From the NCBI RefSeq assembly GCF_000807675.2, contig NZ_CP019962.1:186001-250000 (forward strand): a DNA stretch of 64,000 nucleotides, written 5' to 3'. A program made the translations under genes and the position numbers. The notes beneath the pieces were generated by a model. That model was not told where the DNA came from, did no database searches, and saw only the letters and a list, made by a program, of their open reading frames with translations. The stretch is from Eubacterium limosum. Lineage in GTDB: Bacteria; Bacillota; Clostridia; Eubacteriales; Eubacteriaceae. Positions within the stretch are counted from its first letter, which is position 1. The number at the start of each line of letters is the position of its first letter. Below are positions 36,041 through 44,740 of the stretch, one piece after another.

Positions 36041-37027
36041 TTAGTACAATGCCTCCCGCAGAACGTCCACATTTTCGTTCATGTAGTCCAGATAGGTCTT
36101 GCCGCTGTCAAAATCCTGCTGCGTCACGTTATGGCAGGCGTTCAGCTGCCGTTTTACCGCGCCGGTGCTCTCGGCAATGGAATCGGCCATCCGTTCATTT
36201 GAGAGCTCGGTGTGAAAAACCACAGGAATGCTCTCCTTTTTCACCTCGTCGATCAGGAAGGCCACCGTGGCCGCACTGGGCTCAGTCTCGGTGGAGCAGC
36301 CAGGAAAGGCAGCGTAGTAGCTGAGGCCGTAGGCGTCTGTCAGATATCGGAAGGGGAAGCGGTCGCCCACCACAATGGTTTTTCGGACCGAGCCGGCTGC
36401 CATATCCTTAAAACGCCCGTCAAGGGTGTTGAGCTTGCCAGTATAGATTTTAGTGTTCTGGTCATAGGTCTGTTTGTTGTCCGGGTCGATTTCGTCCAGA
36501 GTGCTGTCAATTTTTTCGACAATTTTCACAGCGTTCTGTGGATCCAGCCAAACGTGCTCGTCATACTCCGGCGCTTCGGACGACTCGGCTTCGCTGCTCT
36601 TCTGGTCAAGGTCATGTTCATCCTCCATGCCGGCCACTGTTTCCTCCACCACAGGCTGTACACAGTCCATCATGGCGATCTTCTTCATGTTGGGCGCGTC
36701 AATGGCATCCAGGATACTGTCGATCCAGGCGTCGGAGTCCCCTCCGCCATAGATAAACACATCGCAGTTCTGAATCTTGATGATATCCTGGGGGGTGGGC
36801 TCATAGGAATGGCTCTCGGCTCCCGGGGGCACCAGCATCGTGACTTCGACCTTGTCGCCGCCCACCTGCCTTGCGAAATCATAGGGTGGAAAATTTGTGG
36901 CAACCACCTTGATAACGGCGTTTCCATCCGTTTGTTCACTGGTTTTCTGGCAGCCTGCGGCTCCCAGCATCAGCATGCCTGCTAATAAAATAATGGTTAA
37001 AAACCATGCTAAGCGTTGTTTTATCAT
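36041..37027 (-). CDS. znuA: Zinc ABC transporter substrate-binding lipoprotein
   Basis: 328 residues, cluster A-I metal-binding lipoprotein. Lipobox GAAGC; first metal His in ESHSYEPTPQD; an acidic loop EDEHDLDQ followed by DEHVWLDPQNA. The histidine-rich loop typical of ZnuA is reduced to an acidic, Ser-rich stretch, so the metal could also be manganese. First gene after a small Cys-motif protein and followed by znuC, znuB and the lipoprotein. Confidence 0.88.
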   Translation of the reverse strand: MIKQRLAWFLTIILLAGMLMLGAAGCQKTSEQTDGNAVIKVVATNFPPYDFARQVGGDKVEVTMLVPPGAESHSYEPTPQDIIKIQNCDVFIYGGGDSDAWIDSILDAIDAPNMKKIAMMDCVQPVVEETVAGMEDEHDLDQKSSEAESSEAPEYDEHVWLDPQNAVKIVEKIDSTLDEIDPDNKQTYDQNTKIYTGKLNTLDGRFKDMAAGSVRKTIVVGDRFPFRYLTDAYGLSYYAAFPGCSTETEPSAATVAFLIDEVKKESIPVVFHTELSNERMADSIAESTGAVKRQLNACHNVTQQDFDSGKTYLDYMNENVDVLREALY

Positions 37028-37114
37028 AAAAAAACCTCCATTTTCTCTGATTTTGAGTATAAAGAAACAGGGATGTGCTGCTTTTATAAGCAGAACTACT
37101 CCCTTGAGGTTTTT

Positions 37115-37420
37115 TCAGTTGTTCATCCGCACCTTCAGCCGAACCGGCGAAGTGACTAAAAAGAAGCTGTCCCATCTGGGGAACATACAGCGGAAAATAA
37201 GATGCAGCACCAGCACCGCAGCCGTCAGGGCCGCGCCGGTATCCAGCTGCTTGAAAAAGTTCTGGAGCGCAGACATCTGCATACAGATCGGGCATCCGTC
37301 GCCCACACAATCGTGGTGGGCTTCCTCTGTCATGAAGGCGGTGCTGAGGAAAAAGAACACGACAAAAAAAGCCGCCAGTAAAAGTGTCAAAGCACGTTTC
37401 TTTTCAGACTTTATCGTCAT
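37115..37420 (-). CDS. Small membrane protein with CVGDGCPIC motif
   Basis: 101 residues, two hydrophobic helices (about 10-32 and 62-80) with an outward loop carrying EEAHHDCVGDGCPICMQM. The His and Cys residues look metal-binding. The same motif type is known in uncharacterised Firmicutes proteins next to zinc-uptake genes. Transcribed ahead of znuA after an 87-bp gap. Possible roles are metal sensing or loading the binding protein; both are inference. Confidence 0.65.
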   Translation of the reverse strand: MTIKSEKKRALTLLLAAFFVVFFFLSTAFMTEEAHHDCVGDGCPICMQMSALQNFFKQLDTGAALTAAVLVLHLIFRCMFPRWDSFFLVTSPVRLKVRMNN

Positions 37421-37533
37421 CCTGTTCCCTCCTTGCCCGGTGTTCCAGTATAAAAATTCTGTGAATTGAATTCAAGTATATCGGATTTTGTAAGTCTTGT
37501 CAAATTTTATTAATGGGTATTGTCCCCCTGCTC

Positions 37534-37986
37534 TCAAAGGACAAACTGCATGAAGTTTTCGTTCCGTTTAAAGCCGTAATCAGCATACAGCAGCGTGCCC
37601 ATATCTGACGCAGTGATCTGAACTGCGCCGCAGCCAGCGCTGTTGGCCTCGTCCATGATGTGCTCCAGCAGCCCGCGGGCAATTCCCCTCCTACGGTGGC
37701 TCTTCAGGGTATACACACTGGACAGCAGGCCGATTCTCCCGGTGGGGTTAGCGTAATAGGGCGGCTTTTCAACCACCGACAATCCGCAGGTTCCTACAAT
37801 GGCCTCCTCATCCACCGCCAGCCAGGCCGAAAAGGTCTGGTCTTCCAAATGCCTGGTATAATAACTGCGCAGCTCTGAAGATAAATCCAGCACAGGCTCC
37901 GCGCCATCTTCCTGAAGCTGCTGAATCCGCATTTTGATAAAGGTATCCATATCGCCGGAACCCAACTTCCGATAGGTAATTTCCAT
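37534..37986 (-). CDS. GNAT family N-acetyltransferase
   Basis: 150 residues. The acetyl-CoA-binding motif SHRRRGIARGLLEHIMDEA near 95-113 and the TCGLSVVEKPP strand are typical. The substrate is unknown. Its ATG follows the transporter stop codon directly (TAA then ATG, no gap), so it is translationally coupled to the DMT exporter gene; the pair may deal with the same compound. Confidence 0.85.
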   Translation of the reverse strand: MEITYRKLGSGDMDTFIKMRIQQLQEDGAEPVLDLSSELRSYYTRHLEDQTFSAWLAVDEEAIVGTCGLSVVEKPPYYANPTGRIGLLSSVYTLKSHRRRGIARGLLEHIMDEANSAGCGAVQITASDMGTLLYADYGFKRNENFMQFVL

Positions 37987-38949
37987 TTATTTCCCCACCT
38001 TCCGGTTGACCAGATAGATGCCCAGCGACGCGGCCAGCAGCCCCAGCAGAATGAAGCCGGTAAAAGCTTCTCCGGGCAACAGCAGGATGGACAGCAGGCT
38101 GCCGAACACCGGAATCAGGAACTTAAAGGACGTGATAGCGCTGGCCTCATTATAGCGGAGCAGCACGTTCCACAAAGAAAAGGCCACGCCGGAAATAATG
38201 GCGGCGTAGATCAGCAGCAGCACACCCTTAAGGGTAAAGACCAGGTGCAGGCCGCCCCCGGCCAGGCCGAACCCCACACCCAGCCCCAGCAGCACCAGCG
38301 CGCCCAGAACCATCTGGTAAAAGGAAAAGTGGAAGGGATTGATCTTGTCCGACAGGTATTTGGCCACCAGAACACCCCCGGCGTCCCCCAGTCCGGCAAT
38401 GAGAAGAAATCCCTCGCCCGTAAGGGTGAAATTAAAATTAAGCCCCTCGGTACCGCCGCTAATGGCGGTCAGCATAATTCCGGTAAAACCAAGAACCATT
38501 CCAAGCACCTTGTTGCGGTTCAGGCGGTCACGCTTGAAAAATAATGGCGCCAGCAGCACAACCAGAAAGGTGCCAGCCGTCGCGGCGATACTGCCCTTGA
38601 CCCCGGTGGTGTTTCCCACCCCGATATAGAAGAAGAAATACTGCACCGTGGTGCCCAAAAGGGCCAGCGCCACGATCCACCGGCCATATTCGGGATGCCA
38701 GCGCACCCGGTCTCCCCGGTTAAAAAGCCGGTTGAGCGCCAGCACCACAAAACCCGCGAGAAAAAAGCGCAGCCCGGCGAACACCATCTTAGACCAGATA
38801 TCCCCCGATGGGATCTGGAACCACTGGTACCCGATCTTGAGCACCGGGAAAGCGCTCCCCCACAGAAAGGTGCAGAGGATGGCTGTGAGAATGGTGTTTG
38901 ATTTCTTTTTAAAAAAGGTCGTTTTCTTGATTGCCTCGTTGTTTTCCAA
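37987..38949 (-). CDS. EamA/DMT-family transporter
   Basis: 320 residues, ten predicted helices in two EamA repeats (about 17-150 and 160-315), a drug/metabolite transporter-type exporter. The start appears to be TTG 38949, with GAGG upstream. The substrate is unknown. Coupled to a GNAT gene. Confidence 0.82.
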   Translation of the reverse strand: MENNEAIKKTTFFKKKSNTILTAILCTFLWGSAFPVLKIGYQWFQIPSGDIWSKMVFAGLRFFLAGFVVLALNRLFNRGDRVRWHPEYGRWIVALALLGTTVQYFFFYIGVGNTTGVKGSIAATAGTFLVVLLAPLFFKRDRLNRNKVLGMVLGFTGIMLTAISGGTEGLNFNFTLTGEGFLLIAGLGDAGGVLVAKYLSDKINPFHFSFYQMVLGALVLLGLGVGFGLAGGGLHLVFTLKGVLLLIYAAIISGVAFSLWNVLLRYNEASAITSFKFLIPVFGSLLSILLLPGEAFTGFILLGLLAASLGIYLVNRKVGK

Positions 38950-39019
38950 AATAATGGGTCCTCGATTCTTATCATTGGCTTTTCAGCCCTCTGCTTTTAT
39001 TATACATTTCCCGCGCGCA

Positions 39020-39060
39020 AAAAGAAAGCACCCGCGATTCAGATTGGAAAATCGCGGGGC
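39020..39060 (-). terminator. Terminator of the corrinoid-protein operon
   Basis: CCCGCGATT...AATCGCGGG; on the minus strand a TTTCTTTTT run follows. Confidence 0.75.
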
Positions 39061-39100
39061 TTTCTGGCTTATGAAAGGATTATGATTAAACACATTTTGT

Positions 39101-39739
39101 TTAGGCGGTCAGCTCTTTGACAGAGGTCACCGCGGACGCGGCGTCGGAAGCGTAGGCGTCAGCCCCGATGGCTTCGCCGAAATCGGCGGTAATGGGGGCG
39201 CCGCCGATTAAAATTTTAACATGGCTGACGCTGTTGTCTTCGCGGATGGCCGCCACGGTTTCTTCAAGCGAAGGCATGGTGGTGGTCAGGAGGGCAGACA
39301 GCGCCACCACCTTGGTATCCGGGTTGTCCTGAAGGGTCTTGATAATTTTTTCCTTTGGCACATCCACGCCAAGGTCCGTCACTTCAAAACCTGCGCTCTC
39401 GATCATCATGGACACAAGGTTTTTGCCGATGTCATGCAAATCGCCGTGGACGGTGCAGATCAGAACCTTTCCCCCGCTGGCAGCGTCACCGCTGGCCAGA
39501 TGAGGCTTTAAGACCTCTACCCCAAGCTTCATGGCCTTGGCGGCAACGAGCATTTCGGGCACATAGACCTCACCAGTCTTAAAGCGTTCGCCGATTGCGT
39601 CCATGGCTCCGATCATCCCGGTGTTCAGGATTTCCATGGGATCACAGCCGGCATCTAAGGCTTCCTGCACAATCCCCTGAATCAGCTTTCTTTTTCCTTT
39701 TGCAATGGCTTCTGATACGTTCTGAATATTTTCGTTCAT
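39101..39739 (-). CDS. Corrinoid protein of a methyltransferase system
   Basis: 212 residues. An N-terminal helical cap domain (about 1-85) and a cobalamin-binding Rossmann domain (about 88-210) with the cobalt-ligand motif DLHDIG followed by KNLVSMMIESAGFEV and later LSALLTT and GGAP. It carries the methyl group as methyl-Co(III) between the MttB-type and the methyl-THF-type methyltransferases encoded upstream. Related to MtmC/MtbC/MtqC. A good AGGGAG site is present. Confidence 0.93.
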   Translation of the reverse strand: MNENIQNVSEAIAKGKRKLIQGIVQEALDAGCDPMEILNTGMIGAMDAIGERFKTGEVYVPEMLVAAKAMKLGVEVLKPHLASGDAASGGKVLICTVHGDLHDIGKNLVSMMIESAGFEVTDLGVDVPKEKIIKTLQDNPDTKVVALSALLTTTMPSLEETVAAIREDNSVSHVKILIGGAPITADFGEAIGADAYASDAASAVTSVKELTA

Positions 39740-39792
39740 TTTTTATTCTCCCTTTTTTTGTTATTCAATTTATCTGAATGCTTATGACTGTT

Positions 39793-40587
39793 TTATCCGA
39801 TGATGCCCTCTCTAAAGGCATCAATATATTCCAGGCAGTACTCGTCATTTTCGAGCAGAGCGTCGGCAGCGTAGATCATGGCCATCATATCCCGGTTGGT
39901 CGGGTCCACGATGGCGCTGTCCATGCCGGCCTCCATGGCCAGCACCATAAAGGCCTGGTTCACGTACTTTCTTCCCGGCAGCCCAAAGGAAATATTGCTG
40001 AGGCCGCTGGTGATATGGATTTCCGGATACTCCGCCTTGATCTGGCGGCAGCACTGTGCGAACATGGTCAGGGCGTCCTCGCTAGTGGAGAGCGTGACCA
40101 CCAGCGGGTCAATGTGCAGCCTGGAGGGGGCAATGTTGTACGCCTCGGCCTTTTCCATAATATTGTGAAAGACCTCCATACGACGCAGCGTCGTGTCTGG
40201 AATCCCACGATCGTCGCAGAGCAGCGCCACACATTCCCACCCAGTGTCCGCGATGACGGGGAAGATCGTGTCGATTTTATCCCCTTCCATGGATACAGAG
40301 TTGATGAGTCCCGGCTTTTTGCAGTATTTCATGCCTTCGACGCAGGCCCGGGGGCTTGGGCTGTCCACACAGACAGGGACGTCGGTTGTCTCCTGAATCA
40401 GGTCGATCATCCATTTCAGTGTTTCGCCTTCTTTTTCTTCCGCCACTGAGGTGCAGCAGTCGATAAAGGTGGCATTGGCCTCGGACTGTATCCTGGCCCG
40501 GCGCCTGATTTCCTCTCCGTCACGGTTTTTGATGGCTTCTCCCACTGCGGGAATGGAACCATTAATTTTTTCTCCTATTATAATCAT
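39793..40587 (-). CDS. Methyltetrahydrofolate:corrinoid methyltransferase
   Basis: 264 residues, TIM barrel of the pterin-binding/MeTr family. Features: IIIGEKINGSIPAVGEAI at the start, VCVDSPSPRA, NSVSMEGDK, DPLVVTLST, GLSNISFGLPGRK and ANVDPTNRD-like IVDPTNRD. In acetogens such proteins move the methyl group from the corrinoid protein to tetrahydrofolate, feeding the Wood-Ljungdahl pathway. It lies between the corrinoid protein and a DMT transporter gene, all on the minus strand. Confidence 0.92.
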   Translation of the reverse strand: MIIIGEKINGSIPAVGEAIKNRDGEEIRRRARIQSEANATFIDCCTSVAEEKEGETLKWMIDLIQETTDVPVCVDSPSPRACVEGMKYCKKPGLINSVSMEGDKIDTIFPVIADTGWECVALLCDDRGIPDTTLRRMEVFHNIMEKAEAYNIAPSRLHIDPLVVTLSTSEDALTMFAQCCRQIKAEYPEIHITSGLSNISFGLPGRKYVNQAFMVLAMEAGMDSAIVDPTNRDMMAMIYAADALLENDEYCLEYIDAFREGIIG

Positions 40588-40613
40588 CCGTTTTCCTTTC
40601 TCTTTTCTAAAAT

Positions 40614-41618
40614 CTAACTTTCCTTACTGACTAAAGCCGCACCGCCAAAGAGCACCAACGCGCCCAGAATCGTGCCGAGTCCCGGCATTTCCAAAAACGG
40701 CGGGAACATCAGGATAATGACGATCCAGATACCATAGGTGATATTGAGCACCTGAGCGGTTGCAACGCCGCTGTATTCCATGCTGTAGTACCAGGTGATG
40801 TAGGATACCCCGCCCAGACAGGAACCAATGAACAGAATGATCCACACTGCAATTTTGACGCCGCCCAAACCTGCAAAGGCCGGGATCGCCATGTTCATGT
40901 CAAAGGACTGAATCAGGCTGAGCACATAGCCAAAGTTATTGGTGGCGATTGAAATAATGATGATTAAAATCAGGTATAACAGCAGGAGGAAGGTTCTTCT
41001 CAGGGTTGTCGATACCGTCGAGGACACGTCTCCGCGCATCATGTTATAACCGAAGCAGCCTTCCATGGCGTAACCGACCGCACAGATAAAAGCGATTCCG
41101 TATACAAAGATCGGAACACCCGCGCCGGAAAGCCCGTACATAACGCCGGTCCCCACAATACACAGAATAATGCCGAGAAACTTCAGCTTTGTCAGTTTTT
41201 CCTTAAACCAGATGGCTGCCACAATGGCCCCGATGGCCGGAAACGCGGCAGAAATAGTGCCTGCCACCGATGTGGAGTAACTGCTGGCGATAGAGTAAGG
41301 AATCGCGCCCAGCAGCCCAGAAAACAAAGCCGCCGGAATAATGCCGAAGGAGCTTTTGCTGAATAGTATCTTCAGGTAATCCTTGAACTCACCGATTTTT
41401 ATCAGGTAGCAGCACTCAAAGATCAGTCCGAAAACACTGTCGCAGAGACCGATGACCAGCGCGGTGGTAATGATGAGAATCCAGCCCTGGAAGTTATCAA
41501 CGGTCCCGGTGCTGCCTGCGTACAGGTTTAAAACATTGTACAGGAGCACGGTATAAAATCCCCAGGACAGCCCGGAGGCCACCCCAAACAGGATTCCCTT
41601 TTTCTTGTTCGCTGACAT
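40614..41618 (-). CDS. DMT-family transporter of the demethylation operon
   Basis: 334 residues, ten predicted helices (EamA type), with an unusually long loop after helix 2. It sits between the MttB-type gene and the methyl-THF methyltransferase gene, so uptake of the methylated substrate or export of the demethylated product is likely. Substrate unknown. A second, different DMT transporter lies at 44741-46033. Confidence 0.8.
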   Translation of the reverse strand: MSANKKKGILFGVASGLSWGFYTVLLYNVLNLYAGSTGTVDNFQGWILIITTALVIGLCDSVFGLIFECCYLIKIGEFKDYLKILFSKSSFGIIPAALFSGLLGAIPYSIASSYSTSVAGTISAAFPAIGAIVAAIWFKEKLTKLKFLGIILCIVGTGVMYGLSGAGVPIFVYGIAFICAVGYAMEGCFGYNMMRGDVSSTVSTTLRRTFLLLLYLILIIIISIATNNFGYVLSLIQSFDMNMAIPAFAGLGGVKIAVWIILFIGSCLGGVSYITWYYSMEYSGVATAQVLNITYGIWIVIILMFPPFLEMPGLGTILGALVLFGGAALVSKES

Positions 41619-41643
41619 AATTTACCTCTCTTGGGGGCTGCTC

Positions 41644-43071
41644 TTAGCGCGCTTCCACCATCTTCATATATTTTTTCATTTCCGCCTCTACCGCTGGGTC
41701 GGCGACCATTTCCGGCGCTTCATCCAAAATCTTCTGAACGCGTTTGCCGGCCTGCTCGATGAGGTCTGGGCTCCCGTTCTTTTCCCATTGTTCATAGCTT
41801 TCCCAGTCAGAGACGGTCGGCTGCCAATCATCATGGCAGTAGTCCAGCGTACTGTCATTGGTCATGAAATCGCCGCGGAAATCCGCTTCGTAAATTTCAT
41901 CCAGGGCCAGGGTTTCCTCGGTGGTTTCCATCCCCTTTAATATATGCTGCACGCGGCCGATGAGTTCATCGTCGAGAACGGTTTTTTCAAAGGAGGTACA
42001 CATCAGGTTTTCCAGGGTGCCCACAGACTGACTGGTTAGAGTAACGCCCGCCAGCGCGGTGAGGATAAAGCTCTGCATGGTTTCCATGCCCGCCTGATAA
42101 TCAATGGCCTTGGAGCTGGTGACACCAGTCTGTGCCCTTGCCGGCAGGTGATAGTAATCCTTGTACATCTGTGTAGCGGCGATGAGCATGAGGGCTGTAT
42201 CCGGCGCTGCACATTCCCATGAAGCGTATTTGAGGTTGCCGTAGGTCAGGGACGCGGACAGGATAACCGGAACACCGGGCTTGATCAGCTGGGCATATAC
42301 CAGACCGGCCAATTGCTCGGCGTTCTGGAGAGCCACCGTCGAATACAGAAATACCGGCGAGGTGATGCCGGACATGGGGGCCGATACAATGGATACCGGT
42401 TGGTTCCAGGCAGCGTAGACCTCAATGCCCTCACAGGCAAACTCGGAATAGTACAGCGGTGAGTTCGGACAGACTGCATGCCAGGTCACATAGTGATCTT
42501 TGCAAAAACCTTCTTTCCCAAAGGCCACCTCGTACAGCCGGAGGTTTTCTTCCTTTTCGGCGATGGAGTCCAGCTCCATAGGCGCCAGAAGCGGTTTGTC
42601 ACAGTGCTTAAAGGATTCATAGGTCATGTACATTCCTTTATAACGCTGGGGTACATCGCTCGGGCTCATGGGCTGGTAGCCGGCAATGGGAATGTTCTCA
42701 CAGGCCTGGTAAACCTTCTGCATATTGGCAAAGTCCTTTAAGAGAGGCGCTCGCCGTCCTTTCTTCATATCTGAAACGAAAACCTCTCCCCCTGCCGGGT
42801 GGACGGATAGCTGCGCTCCACAGTTGACGCTTTTGGCATCGTCCATGGCCTGAAGCTTAAAAGTGGAGGGACACTGTTTAACAGAAGCCTCGACCAGAGC
42901 CCTCGGAAAGAAAACAATTTCACCCTCTACTTTACAGCCGGCCTTTTTTAACAGAACGCGTGCCTTTTCGCTTTCAAAAATGACCCCTTTTTTCGCCAGA
43001 ATCTCCATGCTGGCTTCGTGTACCCGGTCCATTGCTTCTGGACTCAGCACTTCAATTTTTGAATTCATCAT
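41644..43071 (-). CDS. MttB-family methyltransferase without pyrrolysine
   Basis: 475 residues, trimethylamine methyltransferase superfamily. The frame is open throughout with no in-frame TAG, so it is a non-pyrrolysine member like MtgB, MtcB or MtpB, which demethylate quaternary amines such as glycine betaine, carnitine or proline betaine. MEILAKKGVIFESEKARVLLKKAG near the start and SVHPAGGEVFVSDMKKG near 90 are family-typical. First gene of the operon with transporter, methyltransferase and corrinoid protein. The exact substrate cannot be read from sequence. Confidence 0.9.
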   Translation of the reverse strand: MMNSKIEVLSPEAMDRVHEASMEILAKKGVIFESEKARVLLKKAGCKVEGEIVFFPRALVEASVKQCPSTFKLQAMDDAKSVNCGAQLSVHPAGGEVFVSDMKKGRRAPLLKDFANMQKVYQACENIPIAGYQPMSPSDVPQRYKGMYMTYESFKHCDKPLLAPMELDSIAEKEENLRLYEVAFGKEGFCKDHYVTWHAVCPNSPLYYSEFACEGIEVYAAWNQPVSIVSAPMSGITSPVFLYSTVALQNAEQLAGLVYAQLIKPGVPVILSASLTYGNLKYASWECAAPDTALMLIAATQMYKDYYHLPARAQTGVTSSKAIDYQAGMETMQSFILTALAGVTLTSQSVGTLENLMCTSFEKTVLDDELIGRVQHILKGMETTEETLALDEIYEADFRGDFMTNDSTLDYCHDDWQPTVSDWESYEQWEKNGSPDLIEQAGKRVQKILDEAPEMVADPAVEAEMKKYMKMVEAR

Positions 43072-43194
43072 GTTTATTACTCCTCCTAAATTTTTGCTTT
43101 TCTGAACGGCCCGTTCGTTTCATGGCTCTATCATAGCCCGTTTTTCCCCCGCTGACAACGCGCAGGTTCTGACATCCGCATGCACATTTCTTAA

Positions 43195-43298
43195 AAATCA
43201 AATTTTGATGCACCCTTCAATTTTTTATGGTCACTGGTTAAAAAAGATGGCACACTGGCCAAAAACCTTCAAATATTTCCGGTGAAATCAAATTTTGA
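43195..43298. promoter_or_regulatory. Repeated boxes in the divergent mttB-like/kinase promoter
   Basis: AAATCAAATTTTGA occurs at 43195-43208 and again at 43285-43298. Between them CACTGGTTAAAAA (43232) and CACTGGCCAAAAA (43253) form a direct repeat spaced exactly 21 bp, two helical turns, as for AraC-type operators. Nothing else is seen in the 358-bp gap. Confidence 0.6.
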
Positions 43299-43429
43299 CA
43301 TTCTGCTCTGGGCGATCGTAATATCAAAAACTGCTGATTTCGATTTCAAAAAAACTGTGCTATCCTGAAAACAGATCAGGGGAGCCCTGTACATGGGCTG
43401 TCCAATAAAGATAAAAAGGGGAATAAAAA

Positions 43430-44698
43430 ATGGTAGACGGAAAATTTATTGAAATGCAGACCGAGATTATGAAGAACTATCCCCCTGCAAACGCCCAGGC
43501 GCTGTTAAACATCTTTAACGCCGCCTCCGGCATGCAGGAATATCTGGATAACGTTCTGGCAAAAACGCGTGAGTCCTATCTGTACACACAACTGAGGGAC
43601 CTTGTGGAAAATTATTATGATATCGGAACACTTCTGGACGTGTATCAGATCTTTGGCGGATACATCAACACATCCTTTGGGATCTATACTGAAAAGAACG
43701 GTAAAAAACAAACCTGGTTTGTCCGGAAATACAAAAACGGGAAGGAACTGGAATCCCTGCTCTTTGAGCACAGCATGCTGAAGTACGCCAAGGAAAACGG
43801 GTTCAGCTACGGTGCGGTCCCCATCCCGGCCAAGGACGGCAAAACCTATCACGAGGTAACGGAAACCACCACCGAGGGCGAGACTAAAAGCTATTTTGCT
43901 GTCTTTAACTTTGTGGGCGGGAAAGCGCACTACGACTGGATTCCCAATTGGGCCAACGCCGGAGTGGCCGACCTTACCGTTATCTCAGCGGCAAAATCAC
44001 TGGCCGAATTCCACAACTCAACCCGCGGCTTTGACCCCGAGGGACGCCACGGAGACAACATCATGGACAATGAGGACATCACAGTGAATGAAATCATCCG
44101 GAAATTCCCAAAAACTCTGAAGGAATACCGCAAAAGCTACGCCGAAGCAGGCTTTGAAAATGTCTATACCGAATACTATGACGCCAACTATGACTACTTT
44201 GCTAAAATGTGCGAACGCTCTGTGATTCCAGACGTGGACTATGACACCATGGTTTCCAACGTCTGCCACTGCGACTTCCATCCCGGCAACTTTAAATACC
44301 TGGACAACGGCGAGGTCTGCGGCAGCTTTGACTACGATATGGCAAAAATCGACTCCCGTCTGTTCGAGCTGGGTCTGGCTATCCACTACTGCTTCTCCTC
44401 CTGGCTCTCCGACACCAACGGCATCATCAATCTGGACCGCGCGTCCCTGTTCGTAAAAACTTACGACGAAGAGCTCCATAAAGCCGGCGGTATTGAGCCC
44501 CTGACAGACATTGAGAAAAAGTATCTCTACGAGGTCACCGTACAGGGCGCCCTCTACGATTTGGGCTGGTGCAGCTCTGCCTGTGTTTACGACTCCACAC
44601 TGGACCCCTATGAGTACCTTTTCTACACCCAGCACTTTGTGGCCTGCCTGAAATGGCTTGAGGCCAACGAGGCAGCTTTCAGAAAAGCCTTCGACTAA
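43430..44698 (+). CDS. Aminoglycoside/choline-kinase-like phosphotransferase
   Basis: 422 residues with a protein-kinase-like fold. Catalytic loop HCDFHPGNFKYLDNG near 280 and metal motif SFDYDMAKID near 300 match APH/choline-kinase family phosphotransferases. The N-terminal 100 residues are a helical extension not typical of aminoglycoside enzymes. Transcribed divergently from the MttB-type operon and sharing its repeated boxes, so it probably phosphorylates a related amino alcohol or methylated amine rather than an antibiotic. That substrate is inference. AAAAGGGG precedes the ATG. Confidence 0.78.
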   Translation: MVDGKFIEMQTEIMKNYPPANAQALLNIFNAASGMQEYLDNVLAKTRESYLYTQLRDLVENYYDIGTLLDVYQIFGGYINTSFGIYTEKNGKKQTWFVRKYKNGKELESLLFEHSMLKYAKENGFSYGAVPIPAKDGKTYHEVTETTTEGETKSYFAVFNFVGGKAHYDWIPNWANAGVADLTVISAAKSLAEFHNSTRGFDPEGRHGDNIMDNEDITVNEIIRKFPKTLKEYRKSYAEAGFENVYTEYYDANYDYFAKMCERSVIPDVDYDTMVSNVCHCDFHPGNFKYLDNGEVCGSFDYDMAKIDSRLFELGLAIHYCFSSWLSDTNGIINLDRASLFVKTYDEELHKAGGIEPLTDIEKKYLYEVTVQGALYDLGWCSSACVYDSTLDPYEYLFYTQHFVACLKWLEANEAAFRKAFD

Positions 44699-44703
44699 AA
44701 AAT

Positions 44704-44740
44704 AAAAGCCCGCCGCGGGATACCCTGCGGCAGGCTTTTT
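44704..44740. terminator. Bidirectional terminator
   Basis: AAAAGCCcGCCGC...GCGGCaGGCTTTTT between the kinase and the convergent transporter gene. Confidence 0.85.

Noticed and set aside
35335-36324. 329-codon plus-strand ORF
   Set aside because: Antisense to znuC and znuA, which carry full family motifs.
37460-37480. Zur/Fur box before the zinc operon (TTGAATTCAA palindrome)
   Set aside because: Only a short palindrome that does not match the zinc-repressor consensus I know; not claimed as a feature.
41644-43071. Pyrrolysine (TAG) read-through in the MttB-type gene
   Set aside because: The reading frame is open without any in-frame TAG, so it is a non-pyrrolysine member.
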